Below, one piece after another: positions 26,710 through 35,527 of a DNA stretch of 64,000 nt. The position numbers and the translations under genes were made by a program. Source of the DNA: Sphingobacterium prati (GTDB lineage Bacteria > Bacteroidota > Bacteroidia > Sphingobacteriales > Sphingobacteriaceae); the NCBI RefSeq assembly GCF_013167215.1, contig NZ_JABJWY010000024.1:1-64000 (forward strand), read 5' to 3'. Under the pieces are notes generated by a model. That model saw only the letters and a program-made list of their open reading frames with translations. It did not search any database and had not been told where the DNA came from. Within the stretch, counting starts at the first letter, position 1; every line of letters starts with the position of its first letter.

Positions 26710-27300
26710 TTATTTCAGGCTCCCCAGATAGTTCTTAAGTTCCTTCAGATAGGGTAAATAGGCTGTTTTGCTGTTTGCAAGTTTTCCGAAATTTCTGATA
26801 CCCCAGTAACCAGAAATAATAAAAAGTGTTACTTGTTGGGGTACTACATCAGTACGAATTACCCCCCGCTCCTTCCCTCTTTCAAGTGCCGATACCATGA
26901 CATTCACCCATTCATCGGTAAGCTCTTCGAGAACTTTTCTGAATTTACTCTCCCAAGGAGTCATTTCTTGTGTAAAATTCGCTGCGGGACATCCATATTC
27001 GACTCTTAGGAATTTATCTTCAAGCAATAAATAACGAATCAGGCCATAAATACTTTCCACAGGATCGCTTCCAGACTGTAGTGGCTCGATAATGCTTCCG
27101 TTTAACGTCGGCTTCAATATTTCGTTTATAATGGCTAAGCCCATCGCATCTTTGGATTTGAAATGGTAATAGAATGCGCCCTTAGTCACCTGCGTGGTGG
27201 CGATTATCTCGTCTACACTAGTGTTTCGGTATCCCTTTGCATAAATTAGTTCAAATGCCTTGCGCAGGATCATTAGCCGCGTTGTCTCTGCCTTTTTCAT
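26710..27300 (-). CDS. TetR/AcrR-family repressor
   Basis: A 196-residue repressor. The N-terminal helix-turn-helix (about 5-50: ILRKAFELIYAKGYRNTSVDEIIATTQVTKGAFYYHFKSKDAMG) is textbook TetR, and the C-terminal helical domain binds an unknown ligand. Its gene lies between two copies of one palindrome (26574-26597 and 28402-28425) and directly after the diheme cytochrome gene, so it is the natural candidate to bind them and probably represses its own operon. Confidence 0.93.
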   Translation of the reverse strand: MKKAETTRLMILRKAFELIYAKGYRNTSVDEIIATTQVTKGAFYYHFKSKDAMGLAIINEILKPTLNGSIIEPLQSGSDPVESIYGLIRYLLLEDKFLRVEYGCPAANFTQEMTPWESKFRKVLEELTDEWVNVMVSALERGKERGVIRTDVVPQQVTLFIISGYWGIRNFGKLANSKTAYLPYLKELKNYLGSLK

Positions 27301-27369
27301 AATAAATATACTATATCTATACTGTGGTGTGAAATATACCGATAATTAGGAATTTTCTGCTCTTAATTT

Positions 27370-28362
27370 TTATTTCTTGTCATCGAGCTGCCGGATATAA
27401 TCCAAAATCAGCCGGATGCCTTCATCATGAGGAACTGTCGTCCCTATCTTAGGCATGTGCAATTCTCCGGAAATACTGATCCTACCGGCAATTTTTCCCT
27501 GCTTGAGCAGGATACCAGTCTCATTCATGGGAGTTTCATACCTTAAGTCGAGTTGGGTGATCCCGCCTATCCCGCCAGGACTGTGGCAATGGGCACAATT
27601 GATATCAAGGTAAGCCCGAGCCCTCCGCTCCAGCGGCTCTAAAGGAGTGCGGTAATCTGGCATTCGGCCAATTCCTAAAAACGATGTAATCTCAAGCCTG
27701 CCCCTTTGCCTGAGGTACGCTAGCTGGTTCACAGACTTCGCCTCTCGTTTTACCTCAATATTGAGATTTCTAAGTTTAGGACCGATTGGAAAGACACGGT
27801 TGCCCTGCCTATGGCATGCGATGCAATCCACCCTGGATGGAATTTTATAAGCGGTCTTCCTGCTGTTGCCCTTTTCATCCCAAAAGGTAACCGGAACAGT
27901 AGTGCCGGCTGTAAGCAGGTAGGCTTCGTCCTGCGAATCGTTCCATTTATAGGTAGCCGCATTCCACTGCGACTTGTTTTTAATCAACAGCCTCGTTTCC
28001 AAAATAAGTTTTCTCCCCTCCCCCAAGTTTTTGGGATAGAAAAAAGTTTTGGCCAATATGGTGCCGTCTGGAAAATCGAGCAGCGCATTTCCACGCGCCA
28101 CCATTTTTTTTCCCTTGGGAAGAACAACAAAGCGTTGTTTTTCGGCATAATCTGTAAATAGTGTCGATGAAATAGTGAGTAGCTCGGCCTCCTCAATTGG
28201 AGTAAGATCCGCCATTTTACCCTGAAATAATCTGTATTGAGAAAGCTTCGGCTGGAATTCAAGATTATCTTCAATGCTTGAATTTACACCATTATCATTC
28301 AGTACGACCAAAAGCACCGGTATGAAGATGATACCAAGCAATATGATATAGGATTTTTTCAT
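27370..28362 (-). CDS. SO2930-like diheme c-type cytochrome
   Basis: A 330-residue exported protein with an N-terminal hydrophobic anchor (residues 5-21) and two c-type heme motifs: C-x-x-C-H at 180-184 (DCIACHRQG) and at 256-260 (NCAHCHSPGG). The body (FVVLPKGKKMVARGNALLDFPDGTILAKTFFYP) matches the SO2930 family of diheme cytochromes. It probably moves electrons in the periplasm. Its promoter carries the TetR operator at 28402-28425, and the tetR gene follows after 69 bases. Start at 28362 puts the anchor first. Confidence 0.88.
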   Translation of the reverse strand: MKKSYIILLGIIFIPVLLVVLNDNGVNSSIEDNLEFQPKLSQYRLFQGKMADLTPIEEAELLTISSTLFTDYAEKQRFVVLPKGKKMVARGNALLDFPDGTILAKTFFYPKNLGEGRKLILETRLLIKNKSQWNAATYKWNDSQDEAYLLTAGTTVPVTFWDEKGNSRKTAYKIPSRVDCIACHRQGNRVFPIGPKLRNLNIEVKREAKSVNQLAYLRQRGRLEITSFLGIGRMPDYRTPLEPLERRARAYLDINCAHCHSPGGIGGITQLDLRYETPMNETGILLKQGKIAGRISISGELHMPKIGTTVPHDEGIRLILDYIRQLDDKK

Positions 28363-28388
28363 TATCTGACTCAATTAAAAGAATAGAG

Positions 28389-28425
28389 CAAATGTAAAAC
28401 AAAAACATACTAATCAGTATGTTTT
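28389..28425 (-). promoter_or_regulatory. TetR-type operator and -7 element of the cytochrome operon
   Basis: The repeat AAAACATACT, AATC, AGTATGTTTT occupies 28402-28425 and matches the core at 26574-26597. The minus-strand -7 element TACATTTG at 28389-28396 is again five bases away. Same core and same spacing at two promoters indicate one regulator. Confidence 0.75.
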
Positions 28426-28499
28426 AAATGTCAATTTTGTTTATTACTGTTTTATCAGTTGCTACAATATTTGCTGTCAAATAATTTCAGAACTGAAAT

Positions 28500-29180
28500 T
28501 TATACACTAAAACAACGAAGTGTTTTGACGATATTGCTGTTCTGATACCAATCATTGTATACCAATTCAAGCGATTCTATTCTCATTTCACCAAATTCGA
28601 CCTTTCTGTAATCATGCAATAAATTCGCAAATTTAGAAGGAGATTGCAGTTCTTTCCGAAAACGTACTGAAGTCATATGTGCAGTAGTCAGTCTATACCT
28701 CGAATCCATGCTCTGTTGCAGATTTGCGGATTTGAAATTATTTCTTAAACGGTCGCGCAGCATTTCAAGGCCCTCGTCCATCGGAAAACCCTGTATCATC
28801 ACGGCCTCCCGAGTTGCTGTTATCCCTTTAAACGTCAGCTTGGTCTTAGGAATTTCTTCGAGGCTTTGCGAAATAATATATTCATAATCTGGAATATGAA
28901 CCTGACCTATATCGAAACCTTCATAGCAAGAGATTATCGAAAGTGCTGTAACGTGTAGATCAGAAATTGGCTGATAATACTGCTCTCCCTCAATATTTAG
29001 CATTTCGTCCTGAAACGCCCTAACAAGTACTTTAATATCATCGCTGGGTCTTATCAATAAGGTCAGACCGCGGCGTCTGTCTCCATTATCATCTATCTTC
29101 CGATCAATTTGAACCTCTCCTCTGCTAATCTGTCGAATAGCCTGATTGAACAGACTGTCATAAAGTTGTATCAGTTCCAT
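28500..29180 (-). CDS. 2H phosphoesterase (2'-5' RNA ligase-like)
   Basis: A 226-residue protein with the two H-x-T motifs of the 2H superfamily: HVTALSI at about residue 75 and HMTSVRF at about residue 167, spaced as expected for a two-lobe cyclic phosphodiesterase. The family includes 2'-5' RNA ligases and nucleotide cyclic phosphodiesterases. It is encoded alone, downstream of the metallo-hydrolase but separated by a hairpin. Confidence 0.85.
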   Translation of the reverse strand: MELIQLYDSLFNQAIRQISRGEVQIDRKIDDNGDRRRGLTLLIRPSDDIKVLVRAFQDEMLNIEGEQYYQPISDLHVTALSIISCYEGFDIGQVHIPDYEYIISQSLEEIPKTKLTFKGITATREAVMIQGFPMDEGLEMLRDRLRNNFKSANLQQSMDSRYRLTTAHMTSVRFRKELQSPSKFANLLHDYRKVEFGEMRIESLELVYNDWYQNSNIVKTLRCFSV

Positions 29181-29224
29181 AATATTTTCACAAAATACCT
29201 GCTGTTGAGTCTCGTAAATTTAGG

Positions 29225-29247
29225 TCTTTGGTTTTAGTAACCAAAGA
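29225..29247 (-). terminator. Stem-loop between two minus-strand genes
   Basis: A perfect 9-bp stem (TCTTTGGTT with AACCAAAGA) around 5 bases lies about 90 bases after the metallo-hydrolase stop and upstream of the 2H phosphoesterase gene. The U-run is lacking, so the call is moderate. Confidence 0.4.
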
Positions 29248-29339
29248 TTCCTGAGCATAAAAATGTAAATTATATAAGGCTGAAATGCATTGACATTAAG
29301 CAAAATTACAAATACACATTTAAAGCACTAAGGTACGGT

Positions 29340-30023
29340 TTAAATAAACCCGTTGCATTTAGCCACGAATTGCTCAAACTTGCGATCAGTATTTCGCATG
29401 ATCGGTCCGTGACCAAAACAGATGATGGCAGGGTTCAGTTTTGCTAATTTCTGTAGCGATTTTATATTGCGGTGTTGATCTGAAGTGAATATATTTGGCG
29501 GAAGCCGCAAACCTGTTGCAGTTGTAAGCAGGTTCATATTTATCGCTACGTCTCCGATTATAAGTACACCATCGCGTTCACGGAATAAAGAAATATGACC
29601 TGCCGAATGCCCCGGTGTTTCTACTACGCGAAAGTTTCCGACCCTATCGTTTTCAACGATTGTTCGGTCGACTTTATGTCCTTGACCTGCCCAATACTTT
29701 TGTTGAAGCTTTGCTATCCAGTGTTGCGGATTTGGATAATCATTGGTTACCATACCTGTTTCAGTCCTAAAAACTTCGTTGGGGTGACAGAGTAAGGGTA
29801 TTGCGAACTCAGCACATATCTGATCGCTACAGCCCTGATGATCTGCGTGTGCGTGCGTCAATATATGTTGATGAACAGCGGTTTTTTGAAGAGCATTCTT
29901 TACAATAGTATATGAGCTCCTGATTCCGGAGTCTACCAATACACCTTCGATAATATAGCAGTTAATACTATTTCGCGGCATTAATGAAATGTGGAACACT
30001 TCGGGAGCAATTTGACGTAACAT
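29340..30023 (-). CDS. Metallo-beta-lactamase-fold hydrolase
   Basis: A 227-residue protein with the zinc ligands H-x-H-x-D-H (THAHADHQG), then VVETPGHSAGHISLF and GDVAIN in the usual order, ending with ICFGHGPI. It belongs to the glyoxalase II-like hydrolases, which cleave thioesters or lactones. The N-terminus has the usual strand pair (NCYIIEGVLVDSGIRSS). A Crp-like regulator lies 51 bases upstream on the same strand and probably controls it. Confidence 0.9.
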   Translation of the reverse strand: MLRQIAPEVFHISLMPRNSINCYIIEGVLVDSGIRSSYTIVKNALQKTAVHQHILTHAHADHQGCSDQICAEFAIPLLCHPNEVFRTETGMVTNDYPNPQHWIAKLQQKYWAGQGHKVDRTIVENDRVGNFRVVETPGHSAGHISLFRERDGVLIIGDVAINMNLLTTATGLRLPPNIFTSDQHRNIKSLQKLAKLNPAIICFGHGPIMRNTDRKFEQFVAKCNGFI

Positions 30024-30074
30024 GTTTTTTTACAAATTTACATCGCTCATCAGAATTGCGTAAGGACATTTGTC

Positions 30075-30662
30075 CTATAATACGTTGGGTCTGTGTATTT
30101 GTCCCTTCACACGTGTAAGCGATCGTTGTGTGACGCCCAGATACGACGCCAAATCCTGCATTGCTATGCGCTGAACGAGCTTCGGTTCGTTAGAAAGAAC
30201 ATAACGGTATTTATCCACAGCTGATTTATTATTATAATTCAGTAAATAACGTTCTTTTTGATAATATTCCTGCTCCACCACCAATTTTATAACTCCATTC
30301 CAAGCGGTCACCTGATCAAGCAGATATCGATAATCCGGATAGCTTATTCTATAGATTATGCTGTCTTCAATAGCCCTGATACTCCTTCTGGATTTTGTCT
30401 GCATTACAAATTCCGAAAACGAGGTGACAAATTCATTTTCAAACTTGAAGCAGGTTATATTTTCCTTTCCTTCTTTGTCGTTAGCATATGCTTTTACGGC
30501 ACCACTAGCGATAAACCCAATATGGCGGCAGGATTCATCCTCATGAATAAAAAAATCACCTTTTTTTAAGTGAATCGGTTTGAAAAATTGTGCAGAAAAG
30601 TGGATTTCCGCAGCTGATAATCCTCCTATTGAGAACAGGTAATTTTCAAATACATCGGTCAT
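30075..30662 (-). CDS. Crp/Fnr-family regulator
   Basis: A 195-residue protein with a beta-roll sensor domain (about 15-120: FKPIHLKKGDFFIHEDESCRHIGFIASGAVKAY) and a C-terminal winged helix (AMQDLASYLGVTQRSLTRVKGQI). It lacks an N-terminal iron-sulfur cysteine cluster, so it is not an FNR-type oxygen sensor. It is encoded directly before the metallo-hydrolase gene. Confidence 0.92.
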   Translation of the reverse strand: MTDVFENYLFSIGGLSAAEIHFSAQFFKPIHLKKGDFFIHEDESCRHIGFIASGAVKAYANDKEGKENITCFKFENEFVTSFSEFVMQTKSRRSIRAIEDSIIYRISYPDYRYLLDQVTAWNGVIKLVVEQEYYQKERYLLNYNNKSAVDKYRYVLSNEPKLVQRIAMQDLASYLGVTQRSLTRVKGQIHRPNVL

Positions 30663-30987
30663 TTCCCAATCTTTAGTCTTTTTTTATTTTCTTTTTAGTC
30701 GTCTATGTGCTGCATACCAAATTCAACATCCAAATTTAGCAATTATTGTGTATCAAAAAAAACCGCATCTGCTGCCTTTTTTAGTTCATATAACTATATC
30801 AAAAGTTCTTAGTAACCTCTGCCTTGTTTCCGTTTATAAACAACGATCGGGTGCTCTTGAGTCAGACCTGCTGTCATTCACTTCTGATAATCTAAAATAT
30901 CCACAAGTAAAGTCAAAAATCGTTCTGATTGATAATATTGCCTTTACAGATCCTCGTCCATCCACTCATTCGTACCACAAATATAAA
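30663..30987. other. Intergenic stretch without a recognisable gene
   Basis: A 325-base gap. Translation in all frames gives no domain, and an open frame from about 30748 runs antisense into the HxlR gene. The sequence may be decayed coding DNA but nothing can be named. Confidence 0.4.
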
Positions 30988-31365
30988 CTACATTTTGGTA
31001 ACGCCTACGTGTATATTCTCTTGTCTATTGTTGAATTCACTCATAAATTCACTACCCCAATTTTCCATCATATCAACAAGTGGTAAAAGAGATTCACCTA
31101 CTTCAGTTAAAAAATATTCGACTTTAGGAGGAAGTACAGGATGAATTACTTTTCTTATAACGCCATACGCTTCTAACTCCTTTAGTTGTAAGCTCAAAAC
31201 CCGTTTGCTTGCATTTGGATGATGTTTCGCTAACTCGCTGGGCCTATGCATTCCTTTATTAATAGAATCAATCAAACAGGGCTTCCACTTTCCTCCCATA
31301 ATCTCAAGTGTAATACTGATGCCACAGCTAAAATCTTTTGGTATTTTTTTCTCGTACATTGTCAT
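30988..31365 (-). CDS. HxlR-family regulator
   Basis: A 125-residue winged-helix protein with the HxlR hallmarks: the early cysteine in FSCGISITLEIMGGKWKPCLI, HRPSELAKHHPNASKRVLSLQLKELEAYGVIRK and the wing KVEYFLTEVGESLLPL. It is divergent from the tandem NTF2-like gene, with a promoter in each direction, and is the likely regulator of that operon. Confidence 0.92.
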   Translation of the reverse strand: MTMYEKKIPKDFSCGISITLEIMGGKWKPCLIDSINKGMHRPSELAKHHPNASKRVLSLQLKELEAYGVIRKVIHPVLPPKVEYFLTEVGESLLPLVDMMENWGSEFMSEFNNRQENIHVGVTKM

Positions 31366-31378
31366 TTCTTTTACTAAC

Positions 31379-31386
31379 CAAATCTA
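31379..31386 (-). promoter_or_regulatory. -7 element of the HxlR gene
   Basis: Minus-strand TAGATTTG matches TAnnTTTG, 14 bases upstream of the HxlR start codon. The divergent promoter at 31473-31480 faces the other way. Confidence 0.45.
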
Positions 31387-31453
31387 AGCATATTTCACAT
31401 AAAGCAGTATAGGGACAATATTTTCACTATTGTAATATTTTTACCCATATTTT

Positions 31454-31480
31454 TTGCGGTACAGAAGGTCAGTACCTTTG
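31454..31480 (+). promoter_or_regulatory. Promoter of the NTF2-like operon
   Basis: TTG at 31454-31456 and TACCTTTG at 31473-31480 (spacing 16) fit the Bacteroidota consensus, 28 bases before the ATG. A short inverted repeat (ACAATA with TATTGT, 31415-31433) between the divergent promoters may be the HxlR site. Confidence 0.5.
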
Positions 31481-31508
31481 ACCACAGTTAATCATTAAAA
31501 TAAAAAAA

Positions 31509-32276
31509 ATGGAATTATCGAATAGAGATAAAGCTGAAGCTATACAAAATAGCATTGAAACTGAAAGCTTGGCAGAGATCGGATTACTCAGCCCTACTTC
31601 TTATAAACAACATAATCCAAATGTGGCAACGGGCTTAAAATCAATTTTAGATTTACATGAGCAAATGCCGATGGATAAAGTTTACACAAATGTAGTCCGC
31701 AAATTTCAAGATGGAGATTATGGTTTTGTTCATGTAGACTATTTTCTCTTTGAACCTACGGTTGCTTTCGACATACATCGCTTTGAAAATGGAATAAGTG
31801 TTGAACATTGGGATAATCTTCAATTCAATTCAAAAAACTTGAACAAAAGCGGCAGAACAATGACCGACGGAAAGACTAAAGCGAAAGATCATCATAAAAC
31901 TGAGACTAACAAATCCATTGCACAGCAGTTTGTTCAAGACGTTCTTATCAACGGCAAAATAGATTTAGCCTCTAATTATTTTGAGGAAGACGAATTAATT
32001 CAACATAATCCAGAAATGGGAGATGGAGTAAAGGAGTTTTTAAATACGATGGAACAATGGAAAAGAGAGGGACAACCTCAAATTTATCATAAAATACATA
32101 AAGTACTCGGAGAGGGCAATTTTGTCCTGGTAATAAGTGAGGGTTCTTTCAAAAGAGAACATGTTGCCTTCTATGATCTCTATAGAATTGAGAAAGATAA
32201 AATTATAGAACACTGGGACGTCATTGAAATCATACCTGAACCGGAAAAGCGAAAAAATGATAATGGAAAATTCTAA
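31509..32276 (+). CDS. Tandem SnoaL-like (NTF2-fold) protein
   Basis: A 255-residue protein containing two successive SnoaL-like domains (about 10-110 and 135-245). Each has the pattern YKQHNPNVATGLKSILD / LIQHNPEMGDGVKEFLN and ends with IxVEHWDNLQ / IIEHWDVIE. SnoaL domains form small barrels that bind or isomerise polyketide-like or other small ligands. The duplication is clear from these shared motifs. It is co-transcribed with the short membrane protein that overlaps its end, and is divergent from an HxlR regulator. Confidence 0.85.
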   Translation: MELSNRDKAEAIQNSIETESLAEIGLLSPTSYKQHNPNVATGLKSILDLHEQMPMDKVYTNVVRKFQDGDYGFVHVDYFLFEPTVAFDIHRFENGISVEHWDNLQFNSKNLNKSGRTMTDGKTKAKDHHKTETNKSIAQQFVQDVLINGKIDLASNYFEEDELIQHNPEMGDGVKEFLNTMEQWKREGQPQIYHKIHKVLGEGNFVLVISEGSFKREHVAFYDLYRIEKDKIIEHWDVIEIIPEPEKRKNDNGKF

Positions 32277-32499
32277 GAAAGTTAGAATTTATAAAATATT
32301 GAGTACCTTTTTAGTAGTTCTGCCTACAACTTTTGTGATGTCAGTTTTATCAAGTTTTACTGAAGATACTCCGGTTGAAAATAGAATATGTGAACTCTTA
32401 AGATCATGGTCATTCTCATTGCCTATTGTTTATTCTTGCGTATTACTCCTATTGCCACTTGCTAATAAAATAACAAGTAAGATTTTGGATAAAAAGTAG
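32257..32499 (+). CDS. DUF2798-like two-helix membrane protein
   Basis: An 80-residue protein with two hydrophobic helices (ILSTFLVVLPTTFVMSVLSSF and SFSLPIVYSCVLLLLPLANKI) and the tail KITSKIL typical of DUF2798 proteins. The start overlaps the end of the SnoaL-like gene by 20 bases, indicating translational coupling; a start at 32263 is also possible. Function unknown. A terminator follows 15 bases later. Confidence 0.7.
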   Translation: MIMENSKKVRIYKILSTFLVVLPTTFVMSVLSSFTEDTPVENRICELLRSWSFSLPIVYSCVLLLLPLANKITSKILDKK

Positions 32500-32514
32500 A
32501 TTTATAAAAATGTG

Positions 32515-32545
32515 GTGTTCCCAATAGTTTGTCTTTTGGGAACAC
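32515..32545 (+). terminator. Intrinsic terminator
   Basis: A 10-bp stem (GTGTTCCCAA with TTGGGAACAC) around 11 bases follows the operon 31509-32499 and is succeeded by a T-rich tract. Confidence 0.75.
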
Positions 32546-32621
32546 TATTTCATTTTTTCTCTTACTATTCCTATCTATATTCAATAAATCTTACTTCAAA
32601 AAGTTCATGATTTTTTCCAAA

Positions 32622-32836
32622 TTAATTTTCTTCTTGATGCATAGATTTGATCACTTGCTTACGATTAGACAATCCAAATTCAATTAAGGTATTTAAGACG
32701 TCCGAAATTTCTTGGGCGTGATCGGTCAAAACATAGTAAGTTATATCTTTCCGGGGTGTATATTCTATTTTTTTTTGACAAGCTGATGAGATTCTAACAG
32801 ACTCAGTTCAGAACTCAGCACTTTCGGTGAGATTCC
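32622..32836 (-). pseudogene. HxlR regulator remnant
   Basis: Minus-strand frames recover GISPKVLSSELSLLESHQLV and, after a frameshift at an A-run near 32770, YTPRKDITYYVLTDHAQEIS and DVLNTLIEFGLSNRKQVI up to a stop at 32622-32624. Together they are the C-terminal half of an HxlR winged helix. The N-terminal half is absent. It may be a remnant of a second HxlR gene next to the intact one at 30988-31365. Confidence 0.6.
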
Positions 32837-32879
32837 TTATGATACCTGCAAGAGTACATTTATTATATCAGATCTCAAC

Positions 32880-35381
32880 TTAACTATCAGATTGATGTGT
32901 AACCGTCTTTTTATACTCATTGGGCGTGACACCAAATTCTTCTTTAAAATATTTTCTAAAATATTTGGGCTCATTGAATCCGACCAAAAATGCCACTTCA
33001 CCAATATACATCTGACTTTTTTCAAGAAGCTCTGCAGCTCTCTTAAGTCTTATAAAGCGGATAAATTCGGACGGTGTTTTATTTGTCAAAGCAAGTATCT
33101 TTTTATAAAAATTAACTCTACTCATAGCCATCTCCCGACATAGATCTTCGACCAAAAAGTCAGTTCTTTCCAGATTAGTCTCAACTATCGTTATAGCTTT
33201 CTGCATAAACTTCTGATCCATCGAAACAATCTGGGGTTTAGTTGTCGAAATATCGGCTCTTGATCTGAATTTTTCCTGGAGTTGTTTCTGCCTCCTAGCA
33301 ATGTTGTTAAGCGTAACGCGGAGAATATCTATATTAAAGGGTTTTGAAATATAAGCATCAGCTCCGGCCTCCATGCCCTGATATTGATTTTCATCTGAGC
33401 ATTTTGCAGTAAGTAAAATAACAGGTATATGAGATGTCCGTATATCTTGCTTAATTTTTCGACAAAATTCATAACCATCAACATTAGGCATCATGACATC
33501 ACAAAGAACAATATCCGGAATATGCTCAACAGCAAGGTCATAACCATATTGACCATCTCTAGCAGACAAAATTCTGTAATCACGGTTAAAAAGATCCTTT
33601 AGAAATAAACGAAAATCTTCGTTATCATCAATAATTAGCAGTGTATAAACGTCACGGTCTGCTTCTGTGATCGTTTTCTTATCTTTTTCGACGTTATTTT
33701 CTTCATATTTTTCAATTTCGTTACCCGAATAGATGACGTCTTGTTTGTTTGTACTATAGCCTTCTTTCGGCATCGGTAGATGGACCGTAAAGATTGTCCC
33801 TTTGCCTAGTTCGCTGTCGACCTCGATTGTGCCGGCATGCATCTTAACAAATTCACTTACAATATGAAGTCCAACACCTGTCCCTGTTATACCATGCGTA
33901 TCATTGGACTCAATTCGAAAGAAACGATCAAAAATATGATCCAAATCTTCCTTTGCTATTCCAATTCCTGTATCAGAAACGGTGATACTGAGCTTCTTGT
34001 CAATTTGATGATCAATTACCATCTCGGATATGTCAACCCTGACATCCACATGTCCTTTATTTTTTGTATACTTAAAGGCATTGGATATCAAATTTGATAA
34101 CACCATGTACATTTTATCTTTATCAAACGTCGTATCAATATATTGATGATTGGTCGTAAATGTTAACTTAATTGATTTTTCAGCTGCAATAGACAGAAAT
34201 GACGTGCTGATCTCTTTGACAAATTCGACTATATTACCCGATGAGATATTTAGCCTCGCTTTATCTTGATCGAGTTTTCTAAAATCCAAGATATCGTTGA
34301 CCATAGTCAACAGTTTCTGCGCGTTTTTGCACATCACTCCCAGTACAGTCTGCTGTTCAGGATAACTGGAGTCTTTCAGCAGCATTTCGAGCGGACTGAT
34401 GATCAGCGACAACGGTGTCTTAAACTCATGACTGATATTGGTGAAAAACTTTAATTTTAACTGGTCAATTTCATGCAGCTTATGTGCTTCCAACATACGT
34501 GCATTTTGGTCAAGCTGGTCTTGTTTTCGTTTTAAACGATGTTTAATAAATAACCGAACCAACCATACAAAAGCAATGATATAAATAACGATAGCCCACC
34601 AGGATAACCAAAAAGGTGGATTGACAATAATATGCATCTCAATGGGGTTCGGTGACCAGACATTATCCTCATTGCCAGCATAAACCTTGAGCACATAATG
34701 ACCTGGATTAAGATTGGAATAGGAAGCAAATCCGGTGCTACGTGACGTTTCTATCCATTCTTTGTCAATCCCTTCCAATTTATATCTGTATCTATTTTTT
34801 TCGGGATGTATAAAATTGAATGCTGAAAAGCGAATTGTGAAGTTTGTTTCATTGTGTTTCAGGACGATCTGGTCAAGATCGACAATCGAACGGGGAAGTA
34901 CCATGTGATCGTTTCTTTTATCCCCCGGATTCATCAGTTCATTAGACAACAACAATTCGGTAAATCGTGCGCGGGGAATACTTTTGTTGACAGGAATTTT
35001 TCTTGGATAAAAACTCAGGTAGCCTTAGTTGGTCCCCAGATATATTTTACCCGTTTTATCCGTATATACTGCATTGGGATTAAAAACCATTCCATTCAGC
35101 CCGTCGCTTAAATCGAAGGCTGAAACTATAGTCTTATGTTTTCTTCCTTCATTGGGAACGTATTGTATCCGGTTGAGTCCATAGCTTGTACCTGCCCATA
35201 TTTGTCCATCCGAGTCCTCAGCTAATGAACGTACATCATCACTTGATAATCCGTCTGCAATTGTCAATGTTGTACAGCTTCCGTTTTTACTGTCAAAGAT
35301 TTTTATACCTCTTTTGGTAGCCAGCCAAGTACAAGCAGCCAGACTAACCAAGAGAACGGAACGGTTTATGAGATACAGCAA
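32880..35381 (-). pseudogene. Hybrid two-component regulator, truncated and interrupted
   Basis: The minus strand encodes, in order, part of a Reg_prop beta-propeller (35381-35028: GIKIFDSKNG, DGQIWAGTSYGLNRI), a TAA stop at 35025-35027, and in the same frame a Y_Y_Y domain, a membrane helix, a histidine kinase with NISHEFKTP (His176 of the 691-residue downstream part), an ATPase domain, a receiver and a C-terminal AraC HTH (VAFLVGFNEPKYFRKYFKEEFG). Such hybrid regulators normally have some 1300 residues with two full propellers and a signal peptide. Here the N-terminus is missing and the stop splits the frame. A shorter protein from a TTG near 34955 would lack the sensor. Confidence 0.8.
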
Positions 35382-35527
35382 ATTTTAAAGGAATTACCGT
35401 CATCAGTTTCGCTAAAAGAAATGCGACCTCTTGGTTGCTATTACAACATATTTATACACCAGTTTTTGTACCCGTTCTAATTAATAACTGCGATTATATC
35501 GGCAAAGCTCTTTCTCTAATAACTCCA

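Noticed and set aside
30748..31086. Plus-strand open frame of 112 codons
   Set aside because: No initiation signal, low-complexity sequence, and it runs antisense to the clear HxlR gene.
32837..33025. Minus-strand frame at the end of the hybrid regulator
   Set aside because: It is an alternative-frame shadow of the AraC domain of the hybrid sensor.
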